From Anthoceros angustus (taxonomy: Eukaryota; Streptophyta; Anthocerotopsida; Anthocerotales; Anthocerotaceae), in NCBI GenBank assembly GCA_010909165.1, contig MU008170.1, positions 620,001 to 684,000 on the forward strand: DNA of 64,000 nt. Reading direction: 5' to 3'. Below, piece after piece: positions 53,961 to 64,000 of this stretch; position 1 is the first letter of the stretch; the number at the start of each line of letters is the position of its first letter. Both the position numbers and the translations under genes were made by a program. The notes under the pieces were generated by a model that saw only the letters and a program-made list of their open reading frames with translations, ran no database searches and was not told the DNA's origin.

Positions 53961-54479
53961 ACAGGACTATGTCTTAACTAGTAACTTGTTGAATTTTGTA
54001 ACCACTCTCGCACCGACACAACCATGTGACGTGTAGTAGTGAAGGAGTAGAGCCATTGGTTCATTATAGAAAAAGGGAGTAAAGCTATTTTTTTCCACAC
54101 ATTGTCTTTTTTAAGACTTACCAATACCAAAACAGACAATCCGCTAAGCTTACCTCAATGGAGATAGGTATGATTCATCCATAGAGGATGTTCATTAGTT
54201 TTAAAGATTCTCATGATTTGCACAAGGATAAGAAGCATTTAAGTTAGAACGTCGGAGACTTATTGACTTCGGGGAAGAATTGGCAAATCCAAGGCTTGAT
54301 TGACACACACATATAATAATGAGACTGTTCAACTGGATCTCTTCCCGTCTTGCCCAACGCTTGAAGTTATCATAGCTTCCTCGGACCCAAATTAAAGCAG
54401 TAGACCGGCATGGCATTAAGAAATGGACTCATGAGAATCAATTCATTGTGTACAATCTAGTATCATCAAATATCATATT

Positions 54480-54822
54480 TATTCTTCTTATCACTAAATC
54501 TATTTTTCCAAAAATATTAGGTACTAGGAACCTAATAACTCTTTGAACAATATTTAACTACCCACCTATGCATGTCGGGAGCTAGTCCCCCTTGGACTGG
54601 CCCTGTAGAGGGTTGTTCCCTATCGCCTAGATGTGAATAGGAATTCCTATTTATTCTCAATATCACTAAATCTATTTATGCAAAAATATTAGGTACTAGG
54701 AACCTAATAAATTTTTGAATAATATTTAATTACCCACCTATCCATGTGAGGAGTTAGTCTCCCTTGGCCTAGGCCCTCTAGAGGGTTGTTCCCTATGGCC
54801 TCGGTGTGAATGAGAATTCCCA
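54480..54822. repeat. diverged tandem duplication, period about 172
   Basis: Two units share ATCACTAAATCTATTT, AAAAATATTAGGTACTAGGA, ACCTAATAA, TACCCACCTAT and GAGGGTTGTTCCCTAT in the same order, about 88 percent alike by eye. Confidence 0.75.
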
Positions 54823-55781
54823 ACTCTTCAAATTTATGAAGTCTTGTGTTGCCCTATCCATGTCCTAGTCATATATTCATTGGATCTTTGAATCATCCCA
54901 AAACTTCTAGTAAAATAGACTCTATTTTAATTCTTTTACTTAGAATTAATCTTAGATTATTACTTTACTTTTTCTACTGCATTTTTTGATAGCCCTAAAT
55001 TGATTTTTCTAACACTGAATTGTATCTTCGTATTATTCCACGAGGGCGCATAAAAATGAATATGGTAACATATTACCTTAGGTAGTACCTACGTAAGCAG
55101 CAAGTTCCGTGCATGAGGACGGGCCAACCATTTTAACGGCTCGCGTGCTGGGCGTGTGGTGCGCGCACACAGCCTGCGCTTCCCCCGTGCTTTGCTTTGT
55201 GCGCCGACTAACCAACTGCCACTTCGGCGCCACGTAGGGTGAAACGTCAGAAAAGTCGCTTCCACATCAGCCGAAATACCCTCCACGAGGGACGAAATCC
55301 CCGTTTCGCGTCTTAGCGGTGGCGTAGTTGCCTCTCATCTCTCGGACCCGGCGCACCTTGGAACGAGGACGCGCAATGGGATGCTGTTTGACTGGATGTG
55401 CTGTTCCTGGACTTCCTCGTTCTCCCAGCACTTGATCTGTTTTCAATCGGCTCGCGCCTTCGGTTCTTACAGTCCTCGTCCAAAGACTGATTCCAAGGGA
55501 GGGAGGGAAGAAATCCTTGTTTGCTGTCGAGACCGTGTCCAAGGACTGAGGAAGGAAGCAAGCAAGCAATTCTTGTATGTTGTTAGTCCGAACATCGAGG
55601 GAGGAAGGAAGGAAGCGTTTGTTCTTGGCTTTTGCTTGCCAAGGATCAAGGAAAGAGGAAGCGATTTTGTTTGCTGTGTGTGTGTGTCCAAAGATAAAAG
55701 GAAGAAGGAAGCTTTTGTAGCATGCAGCTGGTGGAGAAGGTCATGGATTCTTGAGGGATTAGAGGAGCCTGAGCTTGCGAG

Positions 55782-56948
55782 ATGGAGGCAATGGCAAGGT
55801 CGGTTCGAGGGGGGGTTGCCGGGTGCTCTCTTTCGGGCCTGGAGGTGGAGCATTGTAGCAGTGGCAGGTCTTCGTTCGGCTGTTGCGACAGCGTGTTTGT
55901 TGGCCGGGAGTCATTTGCCGCTGGAGGCCTCCGGGTGCATTGCCGGAGCCGGAACCGGGTTGTGGCAAGGCCGGTGTTCTCTGATCGCAGCCATGCTTTG
56001 TTTTATGCTCGCGCGGGGGCAGGGGAGGAAAGGAGCACAACCGCAGATCTTGATATGGAGCAGCAGCAGCAGCAGCAGCAGCAGCTCCTCACCATTGCTT
56101 ATGTAAGTGTTTCTTTTGCCATGCTTGAAATTCACATTGCTAAGAGATGGATGTGCGGATGCTTGTAGTCAGCCGAGGGGAGGGGAATGCAGTGGGTGAC
56201 CTAATTGTGCGTCTTGGTGCAGGGTGACGAGGATGATCTCCTCAGGCAGTTGGCGCATGTCAGGTCCGGGCTGAGAAGGAGAGGCCGTAAGGGCAAGAGG
56301 AGAGCAGCTTCCTCGGGCTCTTCTTCCTCTTCTTCTTCGTCTTCGGAGTCCAGTGACAGTGAGGAGGAGAGGGAGAGGCGGAGTTCCAGGAAGGAGATAG
56401 GCAGGGCAAGATCCAGAGCGGCCAGGGATGTGTCTGTGAATGCATTGCCGGTGTTGGACCATAGGAGGGTTTCTCCTGTCCGTACAGTTGCACCTGCAGA
56501 TGAAGAGAGAGCAGGAATTCCTTCCCTCACCAGCGTTGTTGATGTGACACAGTCTCAGCAGGCAGAGCTGCACACATCTGCTGCTCAGCTCAACCGGCTG
56601 TTCAGCCTGCAGGAGAAGGATCTAGGAGGTGCAGAAATTGGACCTGGCCAGCTCACGTCTGTCCCCATGGGCACAGTGAAGGTCTGTATGGGAGGCAAGT
56701 GTAAGAAGATGGGCTCGCAGACTGTTCTGTCGGCCTTCCAGGATTGCTTGGCAGGAAACGCTAGCGTGGAAGCTGTCCCTTGTAAGTGCTTGAAGAAGTG
56801 TGGCAAGGCTGTGAATGTGACCTTCGGGCAGGGGGAAGAGGAGCCGGAGATGGCAAGCCAAGTGGAGGTTGATGACGTCCACGACTTGCTCCGTGCTTAC
56901 TTCCCTCAGTTTTCACCCTTAGCTCTTTCACCAGCTCCGAGCATGTGA
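55782..56948 (+). CDS. thioredoxin-like [2Fe-2S] protein, DGAT3-like C-terminus, two exons
   Basis: Exons 55782-56102 and 56223-56948, phase 0, giving 348 aa. The C-terminal domain (about residues 255-300) has VCMGGKCKKMGSQTVLSAFQ and, 20 residues on, VEAVPCKCLKKCGKAVNV. The C-x4-C...C-x3-C cysteines and the KCKK, CKC and KCG turns are those of the thioredoxin-like ferredoxin domain of plant DGAT3 (soluble diacylglycerol acyltransferase) and related chloroplast proteins. The N-terminal 90 residues are rich in Ser, Arg and Ala with few acids, fitting a transit peptide. A poly-Gln run (about residues 94-102) precedes the splice, and a poly-Ser/Glu tract (SSSSSSSSSESSDSEEERER) follows. The acyltransferase function of DGAT3 cannot be assumed. 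Start ATG 55782 gives the transit-peptide-like leader. Confidence 0.7.
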
Positions 56949-57849
56949 TGAGCAGATGGCGTGGTGCGGAAACAGGAGAGTCGGATGTAACACTATTTTT
57001 CTTGGATCAAGATCTAGTCTAGGTACCTATTCTTTTGGCCGGCTTTCTCCTTGTTATTCAAAAATCAAGGAATGAATGGTCTTAGGTGTTGCAGGAAAGG
57101 TGCAAATACCTTGGATTTGGCTTGCTACTTATTAATTGTCATCCGATACAGAGTTTGTGTACCTATCTCTAGTACCTAACTCTACATTATGTAGTAGAAA
57201 CAAATCAAAAAGGTCGGTTTTGCCCACAGCGTTTGAAGATTTGAACTCGCGGCTGTGCCCCGTTGGCCTTAAGAGCGAGGTGGACACAATCGTTCACATT
57301 TTGAGCAGTTTGTGCCCTGACACGAATATGTACGAACGAACTGTTCTAACAAAGTAACGGTAAACCTCTAGCGGATACAAAGTACAGCCGTATACACAAA
57401 CTGTCCTAACAAAATAACGGTAAACCTCTGGCTGGCGGATACAAAGTACAGCCGCATACTACAAGCGGAAAGATCTTCCTCCACACATTCCTCCACCAAT
57501 GCCTGAAAGTCTAGGCTCCAAAACTACTCACTTGATGTTTCCTACTCCTTCCGAGAGGAAAAGTTGTTGCTGACCAGAACTTGCTATCCCGTAAGCTGGG
57601 CACTCAATCTCTAGCTGCGGGGGCAATACCCAGATCCATATGTTATGGCGCAGACAATATGGCACATAGATTTTTCAGAAGTGCTGTAAGCAACCGTTGC
57701 ACACAAGCTAACCTTACTGCACATAAGGTACTCAGCTGCTATTCCCACCTTGGGTATGGACTGAATGACTAGAACTCCCTTTATTAGGGCCAGGGCTTCG
57801 GATACAACCAGCTATGGGACACAAGCCAACGGCAAAGGACATGAATTAA
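56949..57849. other. intergenic region with a short tandem repeat
   Basis: No gene is visible between two converging genes. At about 57335-57460 two units of about 60 bases share CTGTTCTAACAAAGTAACGG or CTGTCCTAACAAAATAACGG, then TAAACCTCT and GCGGATACAAAGTACAGCCG. Confidence 0.5.
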
Positions 57850-58749
57850 TTACACAGGGGTAGCTTGAGATCGCAACTGCTCCTCACCAGGTGAAACTTT
57901 TTTGCTGTAGAAGGGGAACTCCAAGAAGAAGACGGTCTTGACCCATGCAGGCAGGTGGCCGAAGATGGCAGGAGGGAAAGGAATGAGAACACTGGTGCTG
58001 TTCTTGTAAGCCCTGTACTCGGCACTCCCACCATACTTCTTGTCAGCAGAGCGTTCCAGAGGAGGGATGCCACTGAGGAACAGCAGCACAAGGACGATGA
58101 AGATAGGGCCAGCGATGACTCCCCACTGCCCGCCCTTGAGGACCGGAGTGGCAGCAATGAAAATACCCCACCACAGCAGAATCTCCCCGAAGTAGTTAGG
58201 GTGCCTGGTGAAGTACCACAAGCCGGAGTCGCACCAGTGGCCCTTCTTCGTCGGGTCCTGCTTGTACGAGAACTTCTGCTGATCAGCCACCAACTCGAAA
58301 AGCACCCCGACCCCAAACAAGACCCAGCCCACGATGTCCCGAGCCTCCAACGCCGGGTTCCGGTTGCTGGCGTTCAGGACAGTCACAGGCAAGCTCACAG
58401 TCCACACCCACACGGCCTGTATCACCCAGAACGCGGCGAACTTGCCGATGTTGTTCCTGGTGTCGTCGAACCTCTTGTCCTCCCCCCACACCAGAATCCG
58501 CATCAGCAGGAATGCAGCCAGGCGCAGACCCCATAGTACCACAAACAGCGTCAGCACAATCTGTCTGAAATTCCAGGAGCCCTTCAGGATGGCTGTGAGG
58601 AGGGCGACGACGATGAAGTTGGTGGAGCCGGCGAAGTCTGTCACCTTGTCGAACTTGAAAGTGGCTGCTACCAAGAAGAATGACAGCTGGTACACTGCTG
58701 TGACGATGGCGGTGATGGCCAGGTAGTTATCGTCCAGCACTTTCGTCAT
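57850..58749 (-). CDS. DUF1295 / steroid 5-alpha-reductase-like membrane protein, 299 aa
   Basis: Integral membrane protein of the DUF1295 family (PF06966), related to the C-terminal domain of 3-oxo-5-alpha-steroid 4-dehydrogenases and to the ICMT fold. Single exon, ATG 58749 (MTKVLDDNYLAITAIVTAVY). About seven hydrophobic segments span residues 8-30, 42-62, 66-86, 108-128, 138-156, 190-206 and 212-235. The family signature near residue 180 is WYFTRHPNYFGEILLWWGIF; SGIPPLERSADKKYG and YRAYKNSTSVLIPFPP follow. The C-terminal FYSKKVSPGEEQL is polar. The family reduces steroid-like or lipid substrates in animals and bacteria; the plant substrate is unknown. It converges with the upstream [2Fe-2S] gene. 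Full-length for the family. Confidence 0.9.
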   Translation of the reverse strand: MTKVLDDNYLAITAIVTAVYQLSFFLVAATFKFDKVTDFAGSTNFIVVALLTAILKGSWNFRQIVLTLFVVLWGLRLAAFLLMRILVWGEDKRFDDTRNNIGKFAAFWVIQAVWVWTVSLPVTVLNASNRNPALEARDIVGWVLFGVGVLFELVADQQKFSYKQDPTKKGHWCDSGLWYFTRHPNYFGEILLWWGIFIAATPVLKGGQWGVIAGPIFIVLVLLFLSGIPPLERSADKKYGGSAEYRAYKNSTSVLIPFPPAIFGHLPAWVKTVFFLEFPFYSKKVSPGEEQLRSQATPV

Positions 58750-59355
58750 GGTGGCAGCTTGAGGGGCTGAGGGGCTGAGGGCCTACAGTCTCTCGTTGCA
58801 CTACGCTGCTCCTGAGGATGCCGATGGAAATTGGGCGGAGATGTGAAGCAGTGAGGCCCGCCTGCGGAATGCAACAAGCTGTGAGTGGAGGGAGACAAGT
58901 GGCATGTGAGAGGCTGGGCTGCTGCTCATTTGACAGGGGTCGAAATAGGCAGAAAAGCGTGTCCTGCAGCGCCCAAGAAGCAGCTGTGAAAGCATCCAGG
59001 AAGAAGAGACGCATCTTGCACCTCGATGAATTCCTGCGCTTTCCTTGCGGCTTCCTGTGTGGCGTGTGTGGTCGAATTTTCATCCACGTTACCCTGCTCC
59101 AAAACCAGCTTATGGAGATGTACTTCTCAACTGACTTCAGCTAGGTCGTGCTAATACTCCGATATCTACTCCACGTCGGGTGGTACCCTCGGGCCTCCAC
59201 CACCACGTCCTCCGCACCCTGTCGGTAGGAGGACACACAGGCCACCAAGGTCTACAAATCAGGTTTGCAGATGTTGTTCAACTAGGTCTAAATGTGGGTA
59301 GTAAAATAAGGGAGGGAAAAAGAACAGTTCCGGACTATCTAGGTGTTATTGATAT
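58750..59355. other. intergenic region
   Basis: No gene is supported. It lies between the 5' end of the DUF1295 gene and the 3' end of the PIRL gene, both on the minus strand, so it should hold the former's promoter and the latter's 3' UTR. Confidence 0.45.
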
Positions 59356-61093
59356 TCACAACTGCTCGAAATAGTCCTCAGACCGTCGAGAATGGCGGCC
59401 AAAGGACTTCTGCGTGCCTAGAACGTAGTCCTGGATACTTCCAGCAACGCTACCAACCCAATCGCCGACCCCCCACGATCTGCTACCAACCCCAGAGATG
59501 TCCGGCGTCTTGGATATGACTGTAGCACTGCTTTCCTGTGCTTCCATGACTGTACTGTTCCACCTCATCACCAAGTACTCCATAACCGCCACATGACCAT
59601 CTTTCACCACATTTATGGGAGGGTCTGTCAGAGGATTCTCATCCAGCTTCAGCTTCCGCAACTTATCCAGCTTCCCCAACGACGCCGGCAACTCCCTGAG
59701 TTGGTTGAAGCTGAGATCCAGATCCACCAGATTCGCCAGATCTCCGACGGAATCAGGAATTTCCGTAAGATCACTAAAGTTGCTACTGACGTTGAGAACT
59801 TCAAGGTGGCCAAGATTCCCTATGGCTTGTGGGAGGGCTCTCAGTTTGTTGAAGTGAAGGTCAAGAAACTTCAAGGCCTTCAACTCGCAGAGAGAATTGG
59901 GAAGCACACTCAGGTTGTTGTAGTGCAAGGACAACTTCTCCAAGTTCTCTAGATCGTACCCAAACTTAGCCGGCAAAAACATCATCTGATTGAAGTTGGC
60001 GTACAAGTCAACCAAAGCACTGCGCAACAACCAAGCCATCGAATGTCAGTAAGGAACCACAGTGCAACAACATTGGTCAAACAAAACGAACCTGTGCTTC
60101 AACCTGACCTAAATGAACTCTAACCAAGCATCAGTACCTGCATCTGGTAATGCTCTCAGGCAGAGACGCAAGCTTATTGCTCGACACATCAAGAACCTTG
60201 AGCACCTTCAACAAACCGATAGAATCAGGCAGAGTCCTCAGCTGGTTAGACTGCACCTTCAACGTCGAGAGGATCGTGAGCCCCGAGATGGAATCCGGCA
60301 ACACCTGAAAGCAAGCCACCAATGAGAGAAACAAAACAAGCAGACGTTTACTACAACATCCAACCGTAGCCGCAGAGAGGCAAGCAAGCTGCCACGCATG
60401 TCGCACAATTACCTCAAGTTCATTGCCGGAAAGATCGAGCACAACAAGAGTGTAAATCCTTCCGAAAGATTCCGGCAAAGCCTCCAAGCCTCTCTTACTT
60501 AGGTCCAATTCCGCCTTCTTTTCAGCAAACGCCTGCTGCAGGTCCCGCATGAGCGCGTCCCCGTCCTCCACCTTCTCCACAATCTTCCGTGCGCCTTTAT
60601 CCGCATACTCATGCGCCTCGTACCTGGCCACCACCACCTCTTCCGCGCTCTTCACCATAGCCTCATACGTGCTGTGCAATTCATCCAGCTGGATGATTGA
60701 CTTGAACGGCAGCTTCTCCCGCTCCGCCTCCTCCCGGGCCTCACTCTCCAGCATCGCCTGCATCAAGGCAAGCAAATCCACACCTCCTCACCAACATGCA
60801 CAGACACCGCAACACCGCAAACAGCAAACACCACATCCGATAACAACATCAAGCTCCGCATTTCCACACACCTGCTCCACATTCCAAGACGACCTGTCCG
60901 CCCCGGCAGGCACCGGCTGCAGAACCAGCTCGTCCAGCTTCCGCGCCAGCGCCGCGTCGATTGCGGCCAGGCTCTCCTGCGCCTCCTCCACCATGTGGTG
61001 CGGCGGCCGCTCCCCCAGCGCCTTCAGCATGGCTCGGCTCTGCGCCAGATCCAGCACCGGCGGCAGCTGCGCGGGCATCCCTGAGCCTCCCAT
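59356..61093 (-). CDS. plant intracellular Ras-group LRR protein (PIRL), four exons
   Basis: Cytoplasmic leucine-rich-repeat protein of the plant-specific PIRL family, related to animal Ras-group LRRs such as SHOC2; some Arabidopsis members act in gametophyte development. Exons (minus): 61093-60872, 60757-60413, 60304-60138, 60019-59356. Phases agree and give 465 aa. An N-terminal helical region (LDLAQSRAMLKAL, VEEAQESLAAIDAALARKLD, FKSIIQLDELHSTYEAMVKS) is followed by about ten LRRs from residue 160, for example LDLSKRGLEALPESFGRIYT, LKVQSNQLRTLPDSIGLLKV, LDVSSNKLASLPESITRC and LDLSFNQLRELPASLGKLDK. The repeats end NPLTDPPINVVKDGHVAVME. The tail has GVGDWVGSVAGSIQDYVLG, resembling the PIRL C-terminus. 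The open frame extends upstream without ATG; ATG 61093 is the first. Confidence 0.92.
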
Positions 61094-62307
61094 TGCCCCG
61101 CCACCACCACCTCCTGCAGCTCCGCCTCCACGTCCCCGCCTCCCCGCGTTCCACCCGCCCCGGCATGCTGCCAACACGTCCCCTCTTCACATCTTCCGAA
61201 GCCCCGTGCGAAGCTCAGCTCTCCTCGACTTCGCTCCTGGAGCGTGAAAAATCGAGACTTCGCCCCCCCAGGCCCCCAATTCACGCCTTTTATATCCCTC
61301 GCCAAAAAAGAACGCATCTCTGAAACGGTCGCTCACCACCGGACCTGGTAAACGCCAAGTGAACATGTTGTACTGCGGTCCGATATTTTTGATAACGTCG
61401 TCCGGGATTTTATATCTCCAACACAGCACGTACGTTCAACACCAAACCTCGCGCCTGCTACCTACGCCTCCACGGGATGAGCTTCCGTGACAAGTGTCGC
61501 GCATCTTGCGGGTGAAAGAGGGTAAAAGAAGGTGAAAAATATTCACTCTTACTGCCGCTCGCCCGACCTAAAAGCTGTGCAAGGCAGTGAAAAAGGGTGA
61601 AAGAAGGTGAAAGAGTATTCACTTTTACTGCGGCTTGCCTAACCTAAGTTGCGCGGTGGGACCGCTCCGGGAGGTGGCTTGTGCCGGGGGCTGCGGCGGA
61701 GTAGGTTACGGGAGGCAGGGGGATGGTCATGCCAGGCTTGGCTCCGCCGAGGCTCTAACCTGTTGCGCCCGCACCTGCCATGGTGCCAGCCACGGATCCA
61801 TGGCAATGGCGTCTTGCTCGCCCACCTCTCTCTCCTTGCCGTTCAAATTTTCAAACGCTCCCGCCATCGCTCTGCCGATCTGATCCCACGCACCGGGCTG
61901 GCTCGATCTGAGGCCGGGTTGCTCGCAGCGCTCTCCGCCATCGCTGCGTTCTGTGCTCGCCGCGCTTGCAAGGGCTCGGATTTGCAGTCTTTCCGGGGTC
62001 CAGCTCGAGTCGGATTCGACGGGAGCGATTCGCATTCCAGGCGGGAGCAGGAGAGGAGGAGGAGAGGGGAAGAGCTTCCAGAAAGCCCCGATCTTCACAG
62101 CTTTGCATATGGGGTGCAGGCGCCGGGCTGGAGTTAGGGAAGTGGCTCGCTTCGTGGCGATCGTGTGTCTTGTGCAGAGGGATACTTCGGCGGTGCAGTT
62201 AGCTCTGTTGTGCGCACCTAGGGCCATAGATCAGACCTAGGGATTAGGTTTGGAAGGCAGGCGTCGTGGATTATTCGGCCTTCCGGCGAGGAGGCCAGGG
62301 TCCCGGG
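61094..62307. promoter_or_regulatory. divergent promoter region between PIRL and the 62308 gene
   Basis: A 1.2 kb GC-rich region between two divergent starts. It contains the tandem motif at 61512-61646. The 62250-62307 part is open in frame with the downstream gene but has no ATG, so it is taken as leader. Several open frames of 80-160 codons at 61.6-62.2 kb look like chance frames in GC-rich DNA. Confidence 0.5.
61512..61646. repeat. 60-base repeated motif in divergent promoter
   Basis: 61512-61570 and 61587-61646 share GTGAAA, GGGT, AAAGAAGGTGAAA, TATTCACT and TTTACTGC-type blocks in the same order, each ending with a CCTAA-type string. The GGTGAAA and TTCACY parts within one unit are also inverted relative to each other, so each unit can fold. 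Confidence 0.6.
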
Positions 62308-64000
62308 ATGGCGGGACGGCATGTCCCGCAAGTGAGCCATTATAATTTGAATGCTCAGAACACGGGGGGTGCGTATGTCACCAGCGCGCTGCACGACTTG
62401 AACACCGTGGACAACAGGAACGGGGACATTGAGGGGCTCGGGGATGCGGACGGGGATGCTGCAGGGGCGGACAGTTTGGACAATGAGGAGGAGGAGTCCA
62501 ATTCCGGGGTGAGTACGTTTTCTTTGACTCGGCTACGTGTGGAGGGGGGTGGTTGAAGGCGAGGTCTTGTCTCACCGTGGTGCGCGTTCTTGGGACTGGC
62601 AGGACGATGGTGTGCCTGGTCCGTTCGGGAATTCCATGGCTTTGCAGGCTATTGGGCCTGACCCTAGTCACCTGCATCTTCAGAGCCATGAGCCGGCTCG
62701 GGCACCGTATGGCTCCATATCTTTGAGTGGTAAGTTCGGTGCTTCCTTGTTCTGTGATTGTAGTGCCAAGTAGCTCTAGCCATGGCATGTGGATTCTGTT
62801 TCCTAATGTACGGACGTAGGTGGTGCTGCTGTCTTCTTGACAGTGGGCATGCCCCGCATTCTTGCCTTATGCTTCCTTTGCTCTCCGTACTGTCTCCTTT
62901 TCCAGAAAGGCACTTCGTGTGGAGAGTTTGTGGGTAACTGTTGCTTCTGGGAACAGATGTGAATCCAATGGAGACAGCCAAAGCTCGGTTTTTGAATCTG
63001 CTCATCGAACATTTTATCACGCAGCACACTGTGCCTGCCATGGATTCCCCTGAAATGTTGTACAATAATACCAACTCCAAAGAGAAGTCTAGAAAACGGA
63101 AGCCAAGAGATAATCAGTGGGAGGGAGATCCAAATTATCTGCTACCTTTGACATTCGTTGCAAATTTGTATGAGACCCTCATCGCAGAAATCAACCAGCG
63201 TTTGGCCACGGTTGATCACATTCCTGAGAAGACAATGATGGTTGCGCTTGAAGCTGCTGGAGGGCTTTATAGGAGGTTGATCAGAAAATATCCAAAATCA
63301 GGTAATGAATGGTGCGCTCAACAGTGTAGCACATGTTCCTTGTCTCATGACCCCTGCAGCTTTATTCCTACCTTCATCTCTATGCTATTTGCTGTCCCAT
63401 TGTATGAGCGACATCCATCTCTCTAAAGCTTCGGGTGTGGCAGGGGCTTCTACAACTTTCAAAAGGCGAGAGATGGCATCTGCGTTGGAGGCCCGTAACA
63501 AGTTTCCTCATCTCGTCACAGGGGAAGAGAAGCGTGTCCGGTTTGTTGTTGTTCATGGATTGGAGCTGGTTGAACGCCCTGACACGCTCTCCCCCGAAGA
63601 TGCCGAGTGGTACAGTTCGAGTGATTCTTCTCTGAAAGAACCACTTTTGGTCTCCAGGGTGTATGGAAATGACTGTTTCTGAATTCTCCTCAGGTTTAAG
63701 CGGCTCACTGGAAGGCATGAGGCAGCAATAGAACGGAAAGATTATGACTTTTTCGCTGCCCGAGTGAAGCATCGGCGGTCTTTAGTGGGCTCATTGGGAT
63801 CTATACCTTCTTTACCTCCAGTAATGGGCTCACCAGAGTTTCACACTCTTGCTATCTTATGGATATCTGTTTGACATTTGGTATATGCCTGATTTTCTGG
63901 TTTAAGTAGAGGCAATGGTGAATTTGGGGACTGGGGAAGCGCACTTACAGAGTATGGTGAGGTCCACGCTCTGGCTAACATCTTTTTGCTGGGCACTTGT
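62308..64000 (+). CDS. conserved plant protein of unknown function, 5' part (six exons), truncated by window end
   Basis: Exons 62308-62508, 62603-62729, 62957-63301, 63444-63609, 63694-63820, 63912-63956. Phases all agree, and the next donor (GTGAGG at 63957) leads out of the window. The product starts MAGRHVPQVSHYNLNAQN, has an acidic stretch (GDADGDAAGADSLDNEEEES), then a conserved-looking block: PMETAKARFLNLLIEHFITQ, KSRKRKPRDNQWEGDPNYLL, LTFVANLYETLIAEINQRLA, EARNKFPHLVTGEEKRVRFV and DAEWFKRLTGRHEAAIERKD, then YDFFAARVKHRRS. The basic, charged, helix-rich composition suggests a nuclear protein. I believe similar proteins occur widely in plants, but I cannot name the family or function. 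First ATG of the open frame is 62308. Confidence 0.7.

Larger units (their letters stand above)
52926..55781. other. gene-free AT-rich repeat region
   Basis: No gene is supported. The region is filled with three diverged tandem duplications (listed separately). From about 55080 base composition becomes GC-rich, and 55.3-55.78 kb is probably the promoter and leader of the [2Fe-2S] protein gene; GGAAGGAAG-type purine runs occur at 55500-55620. Confidence 0.5.

Noticed and set aside
57955-58536. 193-codon plus-strand frame opposite the DUF1295 gene
   Set aside because: Antisense shadow of a well-supported membrane protein; no ATG context or domain.
61635-62240. Several 80-160 codon frames on both strands between PIRL and the 62308 gene
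   Set aside because: GC-rich DNA gives long chance frames; three overlapping frames compete and none shows a domain. Treated as promoter and leader.

Overview
The window is nuclear DNA from a land plant. Its genes are split by short GT-AG introns (most about 80-175 nt) and belong to plant families: an F-box protein of the Arabidopsis At4g00755 type, PLS-class pentatricopeptide repeat (PPR) proteins with E domains, a plant intracellular Ras-group LRR protein, and a thioredoxin-like [2Fe-2S] protein related to plant DGAT3. The intron-less PPR genes with many near-identical repeats suggest a seed-free plant (bryophyte, lycophyte or fern). I cannot name the species.

Left arm, 0-25 kb, is gene-dense. 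It holds an F-box gene (626-2382) and a very long PPR reading frame (5599-11939), broken near 8.7-9.04 kb by a 0.6 kb direct duplication full of single-base indels. A two-exon Yippee gene (13289-13930, minus) and a second, paralogous PPR gene (14450-17098, minus) follow. Next come a seven-exon FAD monooxygenase resembling kynurenine 3-monooxygenase (17258-19331, minus), a decayed PPR remnant, and a 94-aa conserved small membrane protein (20891-21334, minus). The last is head-to-head with an APC15-like anaphase-promoting-complex subunit (21925-22191). Only 65 nt after the APC15 stop begins a borealin-like chromosomal passenger protein (22257-23423), so the two may share one transcript. A six-exon TFIIF beta subunit (23855-25252) closes the arm. 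Yippee, APC15, borealin and TFIIF are all core cell-cycle or transcription factors.

The centre, 25-55 kb, is mobile and repetitive DNA. A truncated LINE-type ORF lies at 27.4-28.3 kb. A 23.6 kb block (29361-52925) follows, flanked by a 30-nt inverted repeat with one mismatch. It contains many broken, overlapping copies of two divergent ORFs. One (minus) resembles the transposase-like proteins with a GHTH-DID signature (DUF7869 type). The other (plus) carries a ParB-like domain followed by a region with possible amino-methyltransferase character. The copies join at short microhomologies, differ by small indels that often fall at CNG trinucleotides, and contain variable GGCGCCGGCC palindromes. 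This block is the best candidate for an undescribed system. It is also the place where assembly or base-calling error is most likely.

Right arm, 55-64 kb, is genic again: a [2Fe-2S] thioredoxin-like protein (55782-56948), a DUF1295/steroid-5-alpha-reductase-like membrane protein (57850-58749, minus), a PIRL leucine-rich-repeat protein (59356-61093, minus), and the first six exons of a conserved plant protein of unknown function that runs off the window (62308 onward). The last two share a 1.2 kb divergent promoter region.
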